Positions 56,985 through 64,000 of a stretch of 64,000 bases of DNA are shown one piece after another. The position numbers and the translations under genes are program-made. The notes under the pieces were generated by a model. It had not been told where the DNA came from. It did no database searches and worked only from the letters and a program-made list of their open reading frames with translations. How positions within the stretch are numbered: the first letter of the stretch is position 1; each line of letters begins with the position of its first letter. Source of the DNA: Prunus persica (taxonomy: Eukaryota > Streptophyta > Magnoliopsida > Rosales > Rosaceae); contig NC_034011.1 in the NCBI RefSeq assembly GCF_000346465.2, forward strand, positions 7,718,611-7,782,610, read 5' to 3'.

Positions 56985-59900
56985 GTCAAGTTGCTTCCAT
57001 ACTAACAATAACACTAAGTTGAAGATCACTAGTCTTCATCACTACAACTCTTCCTCCAATTATTCTTTCCAATTTCTCAAAGTCAAATTTTGATTTTCTA
57101 GTATCCTAGTCGAAGATAATGTCACAAGGAATTTGTAGGAATTTTCAGTGTATTTTTCTAATTTTTAAATAATTTTCTGTGAATTTTTTAAGATAAACTC
57201 ACAAAAATGAAACATGAATTACACGTGGACCTATGAGATATTGACACCCGTTGGAAAATCTGACGACGAACCCATCAGCTGCTGCCATGTGTCATTATGT
57301 TTCATTTATTACTATTTTCCTATATTTTGACTTCCAAAAATCATAATAAATTCATAATAAATTTGAAAAATTCACCAAAAAATGCCTCGGACTCCTTGTG
57401 ATATTTCCAACATCTTTTGAGACTTAAAATACAATTTTAACTTAGAGAAGAATTCAAATAATTTCATAAAGTCGAGTTTGCTTCCACACTAACAATAATA
57501 CTAAATTGAAGGATCACTAGTCTTCATCAATACAACTCTCCTTCCAATTATTCCTTCAAATTTCTCAAAGTCAAATTTTGATTTTCGAGTATCATAGTTG
57601 AAGATAATGTCGCAAGGAATTTGTAGAAATTTTCGGTGTATTTTTCTGATTTTTTAAATGATTTTTTATGAATTGTTTAAGATCAACTCACAAAAATAAA
57701 ACATGAATGACACGTGGACCTATGAGATACTAACACCCATTGAAAAAGCTGACAATGCACCCATCAGCAGCTGCCATGTGTCATTATCTTACATTTATTA
57801 CTATTTTCCTATATTTTGACTTCCAAAAATCATAACTAATTCATAATAAATCTGAAAAATTCACCAAAAAATACCCTAGACTCCTTGCGACATTTCCAAC
57901 ATCTTTTAGGACTTAAAATATAATTTTGAATTAGATAAAATTCAAATAATTTAACAAAGTCAAGTTGCTTCCATACTAACAATAACACTAAGTTGAAGAT
58001 CACTAGTCCTCATCACTACAACTCTTCCTCCAATTATTACTTCAAAATTTTCAATGTCAAATTTTGATTTTCGAGTATCATGGTCGAAGATAATGTCGCA
58101 AGGAATATGTAGAAATTTTCAGTGTATTTTTCCTATTTTTTAATGATTTTTCGTGAATTTTTTACAATAAACTTACAAAAATGAAACATTAATGACACGT
58201 GACGCTAGGAGATACTGAAACCTGTTGGAAAAGTTGAAGACACACCCATCAGGCGCTGCCATGTGTCATTTTCTTCCATTTATTACTATTTTCCAATATT
58301 TTGACTTCCAAAAATATAATAAATTCATAATAAATCTGAAAAATTCACCAAACAAATACCACGGACTCCTTGCGACATTTCCAACATTTTTTTAGACTTA
58401 AAATAAAATTTTGACTAAGACAAAAATTCAAATAATTTCACAAAGTCAAGTTTGCTTCCATACTAACAATAATACTAAGTTGTAAATCACTAGTCTTCAT
58501 CACTATAACTCTTCCTCCAATTATTACTTCAAATTTTTCAATGTCAAATTTTGATGTTTGAGTATCGTAGTCGAAGATAATGTCGCAAGGAATATATAGA
58601 AATTTTCGGTGTATTTTTCTGATTTTTTTTAATGATTTTTCATGAATTTTTTAAGATAAACTCACAAAAATTAAACATTAATGATACATGGCGCTATAAG
58701 ATATTGACACCCGTTGGAAAAGCTGATGAAGCACCCATCAAGAGCTGCCATGTGTCATTTTCTCCCATTTATTACTATTTTCTAATATTTTGACTTCCAA
58801 AAATCATAATAAATTCATAATAAATCTGAAAAATTCACCAAAAAAATACCCCAGACTCCTTGCCCAGACTCCTTGCGACATTTTCAACATCTTTTGAAAC
58901 TTAAAATATAATTTTGACTAAGAGAAAAATTCAAATAATTTCACAAAGTGAACTTTGCTTCCATACTAACAATAACCCTAAGTTGAAGATCACTAGTCTT
59001 TATCACTACAACTCTTCCTCTAATTATTACTTGGAATTTTTCATACTCAAATTTTGGTTTTCGAGTATGATAGTCGAAGATAATGTCGCAAGGAATATGT
59101 GGAAATTTTCGGTGTATTTTTTTGATTTTTTAATAATTTTTCATGATTTTTTTAAGATAAACTCACCAAAATGAAACATTAATGACACGTGGCGATATGA
59201 GATACTAACGCCCAATGAAAAAGCTGACGAAGCACCCATCAGGTGCTGGCATGTGTCATTCTCTTCCATTTATTACTATTTTTCAATATTTTGACTTCCA
59301 AAAATCATAATAAATCTGAAAATTTTATCAAAAAATACCACGGACTCCTTGTGACATTTCTAACATTTTTTGAGACTTAAAATATAATTTTGACTAAGAG
59401 AAAAATTCAAATAATTTCACAAAGTCAAGTTTGCTTCCATACTAACAATAACACTAAGTTGAAGATCACTGGTCTTCATCACTACAACTCTTTCTCCAAT
59501 TATTACTTCAAATTTTTCAATGTCAAATTTTGATTTTCTAGTATCATAGTCAAAGATAATGTAGCAAGGAATATGTAGAAATTTTTGGTGTATTTTTTTG
59601 ATTTTTTAAAATGATTTTTCGTGAATTTTTTAAGATAAACTCACAAAAATAAAACATTAATGACACGTGGCGCTATGAGATATTGACACCCGTTGGAAAA
59701 GCTAATGACGCACCCATCATGCACTGCCGTGTGTCATTTTCTTCCATTTATTACTGTTTTCCAATATTTTGACTTTCAAAAATCATAATAAATCTGAAAA
59801 ATTCACCAAAAAAATACCCCAGACTCCTTGCGAGATTTCCAACATCTTTTGTGACTTAAAATATAATTTTGACTTAGAAAAAAATTCAAATAATTTCTCA

Positions 59901-60362
59901 AACTCAAGTTTGTTCCTATAGTACCTATAACACTAAGTTGAAGATCATCACTCTTCCTCACTATAACTCTTCCTTCAATTATTACTCCAAATTTTCAAAA
60001 GTCAAATTTCAATTTTCACGCATCATAGTTGAAGATAATTTCTCAAGGAGTTTTTTAAAAATTTCAGTGCATTTTTCAGATTTTTATTAATTTTGTGTAA
60101 TTTTTTTAAGTCAAGCACACAAAAATGAAACTTTGATGGCACATGGCACTATGAGATACTAACACCTGTCGAAAACTCATCATGTGCTACCATGTGTGAT
60201 GCTCTTCCATTTATTACTATTTTTCAATGCTTTAACTTCCAAAAATCATTAAAAAAAATCTGAAAAATTCATAATAAAAATCCTAGGAACTCCTTACAAT
60301 ATTTTCTTCATCTTTTAAGTTTTAAAATATAAATTTGACATATAAAAAGTTCAAATAATTTC
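56985..60362 (+). repeat. Satellite-like array, about seven units of 476-503 bp
   Basis: Unit starts (at GTC of AAAGTCAAGTTTGCTTCC) fall near 56985, 57471, 57959, 58445, 58948, 59424 and 59904. Each carries, in order: ACTAGTCTTCATCACTACAA, TCGAAGATAATGTCGCAAGG, TTTTTAAGATAAACTCAC, an ACACGTGGCGCTATGAGATA-like G-box block, CATCAG..GCTGCCATGTGTCA, ATTTATTACTATTTTCC and GACTCCTTGCGACATTTCCA. The 503-bp unit contains a local duplication of CCCAGACTCCTTG. No reading frame persists across units, so it is non-coding. Confidence 0.88.
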
Positions 60363-60760
60363 TCAAGACATTATCACTCGTCATTTTCCCCCATTCATTG
60401 CATTTAATACGAATTTTTGAAGTTAAAGCATAGAAAATATATAAATAAACTGAACATAATGACACATGGGAACAGAAAAATGATGCGACTTCAGTTCTTT
60501 AAACGGGTGTCCTCTTATAGCGCCATGTGTAAAAAATGTTTCTTTTTAATATTGTTTAGCAATAAATGGGAGGAAATGACAAGTGCGAGTGCCTTGAGGC
60601 TGCATCCTCAATGCTTCTCACGAGTGTCACTCTCAATGGCACCATGCGTCATTAAAGTTTCATTTTTGTATGTTTATCTTAAAATTTTTACAAAAAATTT
60701 ATAAAAAATCAGAAAAATAAATGTGTCAGAGCAGTGTTTATAACACGTGTCATTGTTGAA
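60363..60760 (-). repeat. Right inverted flank of the 486-bp array
   Basis: Contains blocks in reverse orientation to the array (GAAGTTAAAGCATAGAAAAT, CAATAAATGGGAGGAAATGACA, TTAAAGTTTCATTTTTGT then GTTTATCTTAAAA), plus TAGCGCCATGTGT and CACCATGCGTCATTAA. More diverged than the core units. Confidence 0.5.
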
Positions 60761-61249
60761 TTACACCACGTATTTCTAGAATTACTCTAAGTGTAGAATA
60801 ATATTTCACCAAATATATGGGTTAAAATAAGTTCCATTAACATTTATACAGTCAATAGGTGTACAAGAAAGTTAAACTGAGGTTTCACACATATTTCACG
60901 TAATATGCACTAATGTTTCACTTAGTGTTCATCCGAACCTAACTTGTGCAATTATCGCCAATTAGAAGAGTCATAAAGCCTTTAATTACTCTACACTTCT
61001 TCACTGATCCTTCTGCAACCAAAGATTTGAAAAATAACAGAAATTGTCAACAACAAAAAAAATTTATCTAGCGAGAGTCGAACTGCAAAATCAAATGGTA
61101 ACCGTACAACTGAGTTCTTACCTAGCGAGAGTCTAAGTGCACAATCAAATATCCACAGAGAAAATTGTTGAAGGGGCACAAGACCCAGATGGGAAATATC
61201 GATAAAATCAATTAAGTAAAAAAAGAGTTGAGAAACTTGCAAAACTTAC
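60761..61249. other. Spacer, no convincing gene
   Basis: AT-rich. A 26-bp block (CTAGCGAGAGTCGAACTGCAA) is partly repeated 60 bp on (CTAGCGAGAGTCTAAGTGCA) at about 61067 and 61123. It could be intron of the putative minus-strand gene beginning at 61476. Confidence 0.35.
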
Positions 61250-61476
61250 TGAGCGGAAGAACATGGGAATATATAGGAGCAACCAAGAACTTAAATTGGG
61301 AGCCCGTGCTTCTCTTTCTAATAGCAGCCTCCCTTTCAACATATTCATGTACACAATTTGATATCAATTACTAATACAGAGAATAAATTTCTATGAATTG
61401 AAAGGCAAAATCTATGTTGTGGGTTTCGCGGAACTTACTGATTAGAGGGATTAGACGATGGGGGCCAGGAGGCCAT
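61250..61476 (-). CDS. Putative short exon pair of an unidentified gene
   Basis: On the minus strand an ATG at 61476 opens MASWPPSSNPSN, followed by a consensus donor CA|GTAAGTT (exon end 61439). An acceptor (GCTATTAG) at 61318 leads to a 68-bp exon that stays open in phase (QKRSTGSQFKFLVAP) to a second GTAAGTT donor (exon end 61250). Two matching strong donors and an open joined frame are suggestive. No third exon or family could be identified, so this may be chance or a gene remnant. Confidence 0.28.
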
Positions 61477-61606
61477 GGCGGAAAAATTTCTGAAGATGAG
61501 AGGAGTGATGCTTTGTATAGAAATGGAAGCAAGGAAATGGGTAAATTAAGGGCATGATCTGACCTGGTTCCCTAAAGCACCTCACCACCCTGATTCCCAC
61601 ATGAAA

Positions 61607-61843
61607 CTACCACGCACCAGACACAAAAAACCATTGACTCTTAGAAGTTGATTTACTCCTCCTAATCAACTGCCCCTCAGCACTTTGGAGATAGTAAAAC
61701 CCAGTTTGTTTAGGATTCCTCTTCAAGAGAAAGGAGCACATCATATGGTGAATGCTCGGTTCAAATGAATTCACTTCATTCCATATCACGTACATGCTCT
61801 GCAACGTCCGATAAATGTTCTGATTCATCTGGATGAGGTGCAA
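61607..61843 (-). pseudogene. Retrotransposon-type protein fragment (gag-region style)
   Basis: A 78-codon open stretch, including HMMCSFLLKRNPKQTGFYYL and SQWFFVSGAW, resembles the GFYYF...LI...K.WK..FFFVSG motif seen in proteins encoded at the 5' part of plant Gypsy-type retrotransposons. No continuation was recognised on either side. Assignment is from motif memory. Confidence 0.4.
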
Positions 61844-61921
61844 TACCCAGCAATGTCCAATAATTCACATCGTAGTGGCAAGCTTCCATTCCCACTCTTC
61901 AAAATCTCTCTCTCTCTATAA

Positions 61922-62981
61922 GAGCATTTCCACCAGTTAGCCCCTTGTCATGACAAGAGGAGCCCTAGGGCAGTTACTATTCACGTGAATAGTGGCTGCC
62001 CTAGCCCCCTCAGCAAAGTGTGTTTCCAGCAGTTTAGACTTGTCATGGCAAATACTATTCTTTTTTTTTTTCACAACTTTTTTTTACTTAAACAATTAAT
62101 TTGGATAATATTTTCAGATAAGATTTTTGGGTTTCTACGTGTCAATACTATTCATATTAGATAATATTTTCGGATAAGATTTTATTTTATTAGTTGTATT
62201 GGTTGGTATTTATAGGAAAAAAAAAGTATGAGGATTTGGTGTTAAAAGTGAAGAGTATTGGTTAGTATTTATAGGCACTGGCGAACCCAAAATTTTTGTA
62301 GCAGAGGTGCAATATTGACTAAGTATGAAAAATAATTTTTTGGAATAATCATTTTCTCAAGATAATTTTTTGGCAGCTTTTATTCCTTACACATCAATAA
62401 ATAAGAAAACTTGATTTTATGAAATTTTAATATGAAGTATACATTGACTTAATGAGCCATCATTTTTAGCCTAAATCGTATTTTGCACTAAAACCGATTT
62501 TTCATATTTTGATTTGATGAGAATTTGATTTTCTAGTATTTTTATTTGAATCCAAATAGAGGGTACTTCCTTATTTACATTGTAAACTTAAGTAAATGGA
62601 GTAATATAAAAATAAATGAAAATAAAAGGACAAAGACATTTACTTAAATGTTGAAAATGGAAATAAGGTATAGAGAAAAAAAAAATCAGTAATTTTTTTG
62701 GTATTTTTTTAAAAAAATATCATTGTATAAACATTGGCTATTGTTGGATTGCTGGAAAAAATATGATCGGAGAGCCTAGCGCTCGCCACGTGGACGATTT
62801 AAAAAAATTTGGACGCAGGGCTGACGTCGACGTGATGTCAGGACGCTGACATCAGCCTTGCCCTCGGGCCAGCCCAGTCTGCTGGGTCCCACTATTTGCC
62901 TGGGCTTGCTTTTGTTGCTGGAAACCACTTTTTTGTCCAAACCCCCTAGCTCGAGTCCATCCTTAGCTGCTGGAAATGCTC
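61922..62981. mobile_element. Non-autonomous PIF/Harbinger element (1,060 bp)
   Basis: Left end GAGCATTTCCACCAGTTAG; the complement of the right end is GAGCATTTCCAGCAGCTAAG. Both are flanked by TAA (61919-61921, 62982-62984), the 3-bp target duplication of this superfamily. Subterminal blocks match the coding Harbinger copies: TATTTATAGG boxes (62200-62275), AGATAAGATTTT words, and the GCGCTCGCCACGTGG / TGACGTCGACGTGATGTCA region at the right. No coding capacity. Confidence 0.85.
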
Positions 62982-62984
62982 TAA

Positions 62985-63591
62985 GTAGATCTCTCTTCTC
63001 TTACTCCCACTCTGTCTCTATTCTTTAATCAACCTGTCTCTCATGAAACTTTTGTCGAACACATAATGGTGAAGTGGCAGCCTTCTCCGAATTCCAGCAG
63101 CCAAATTTGTGATGAGGCTTCCAAATTTAATGCCTTTTGTAATTTTTTAGATAGTTAACACATTTATTCATTTTTAACCATAAAAATCCAATATGTTTAG
63201 AAAGCTTCCTGAGAAACAAGGAAAAGAAGAATAAATTCTTGTTTTTCATTTCTGGGTAAAGCCAAGAAGCAAGAAAAAGAAGAATAAATTCTTGTTTTTC
63301 ATTTCTGGGTAAAGCCAAGAAGTTCAATATTTGATAATTGTTAATATATTTTGTGAGTTGTTGAGAGATGAGATTTTGGGGCAAAGTTAAGAAGAAGGAA
63401 AAGAAAGAAAAAGACAGGACGTGGAGGGCGTGAGAAAGAAATAGAAACAAAAAAGGACGTTAACTTTGTCGTTAGTTGGATTAGGGTTTTTTTTTTCTTT
63501 TTCTTTTTTAAGTAAGAGTAAATTGGGTTTTTGTTTGAAGGATGATGTGTCAATTTTTAAGTTCCTTATATTAAATTTTAATGAGGTGTCA
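62985..63591. other. Spacer with a 53-bp tandem duplication, no gene
   Basis: GAATAAATTCTTGTTTTTCATTTCTGGGTAAAGCCAAGAAG occurs at about 63230 and 63283 in tandem. The rest is AT-rich without recognised coding. Confidence 0.5.
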
Positions 63592-63874
63592 TCTATATAT
63601 ATAAAGCAAAAGGCAGAGAATGGTGAAACATTCAAAATACCAGAAAATGCCCTTGGTTAATGCACATTAAGAATTAAAATTATTAATTAAATGAGGATAA
63701 TATGGTAAATTCATAATTTTTCATATTAAAAAAATTAAAATTAAAAGAAAATTCAGATAATGGATCCTATTTTTATGGAACACAACTATCCATTATCTTT
63801 TTTAATTCGAAAATAAATTTAAATTTTTTTAAAAAAGCCTTTCGCAGGCGCAGAAGCGCGTGCAGAGAGGCTAG
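63592..63874 (+). mobile_element. Non-autonomous Helitron (283 bp)
   Basis: The 5' end TCTATATATATAAAGC (TC start, preceded by A at 63591) and the 3' end CTAG (63871-63874) followed by T fit insertion between A and T without target duplication. Seven bases before CTAG is a short hairpin, GCAGGCGCAGAAGCGCGTGC (63844-63863; GCA/TGC and GCGC/GCGC arms around AGAA with one G-G mismatch). No Rep/helicase, so it is non-autonomous. Confidence 0.8.
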
Positions 63875-64000
63875 TATGAATAACAAAGTAAAGTAAATCA
63901 TGACAGAGAAAATCAGAGCAAAAGATCCGGATACTACAGAAAGCTATATGTCTGCCGACGCTATTAAAAGCATGCTCCTTTCACAGTGTTTTTGACAGGC
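63875..64000. other. Window end, nothing recognised
   Basis: No coding or repeat signal identified in the last 126 bases. Confidence 0.5.

Noticed and set aside
56985..60362. CRISPR-like or gene-cluster array
   Set aside because: Units are about 486 bp, non-coding and nearly identical throughout, with no short repeat/unique spacer pattern; this is a plant tandem repeat.
61060..61150. tRNA-like sequence (GCGAGAGTCGAACTGCA)
   Set aside because: No acceptor or anticodon stems could be paired around it; it is part of a short local duplication.

Overview
This is a gene-poor, repeat-rich stretch of a plant nuclear genome. Introns have GT/AG borders, and the window is full of plant transposons (PIF/Harbinger, hAT, FAR1-type MULE, CACTA-like foldbacks, a Helitron, LINE pieces, LTR retrotransposons) and (CT)n/(GA)n tracts. 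A 5S-rRNA-bearing Cassandra retrotransposon and the style of the LTRs suggest a woody rosid, most likely Rosaceae and perhaps Prunus. That assignment is an inference from remembered repeat types, not a computed result.

Layout. 1-0.7 kb: first exon (minus strand) of a USP-domain/U-box receptor-like kinase gene that runs off the left edge. 1.2-5.5 kb: an LTR fragment, then a decayed PIF/Harbinger element with both its genes broken. 5.5-10.6 kb: non-coding repeats, namely a 4-copy array of about 240 bp dense in TTACAA/TTGTAA, a truncated LINE with a 16-bp target duplication, and direct repeats with GTCAATTGCA. 11-35 kb: two near-identical units, each with a two-exon BAHD acyltransferase gene of HCT type (13203-16205 and 28578-31974; 440 aa, 5 differences) and a downstream relic of a further BAHD gene. 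Unit A carries a 3.5-kb hAT element whose empty site survives in unit B; unit B ends at a tandem Cassandra (LTR-internal-LTR-internal-LTR). Between the units lie a short Lys-rich reading frame, a GGCCC-rich MITE, a LINE ORF1 piece and a FAR1-like fragment.

36-44 kb: MITEs, a second Harbinger fragment, a truncated copy of a 3-kb LTR with a nested hAT MITE, and a 541-bp solo LTR. 45.3-47.2 kb: a third, more diverged HCT-like gene, broken by an apparent 4-bp deletion just inside exon 2. 47.3-64 kb: no convincing complete gene. It holds 33-bp tandem repeats, a hAT MITE, an intact 3,009-bp solo LTR, a Mutator-type MITE, a satellite-like array of about 486-bp units flanked by inverted copies, a possible short exon pair, a 1,060-bp Harbinger MITE and a 283-bp Helitron.

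How the genes fit together. The three BAHD genes form a local tandem family. HCT enzymes move hydroxycinnamoyl groups from CoA to shikimate or quinate in the phenylpropanoid (lignin/chlorogenate) pathway. Genes 1 and 2 look intact, gene 3 looks broken, and the fragments downstream of genes 1 and 2 show that the family was larger. The rest is mostly a record of successive transposon insertions that can be ordered from nesting and target-site duplications.
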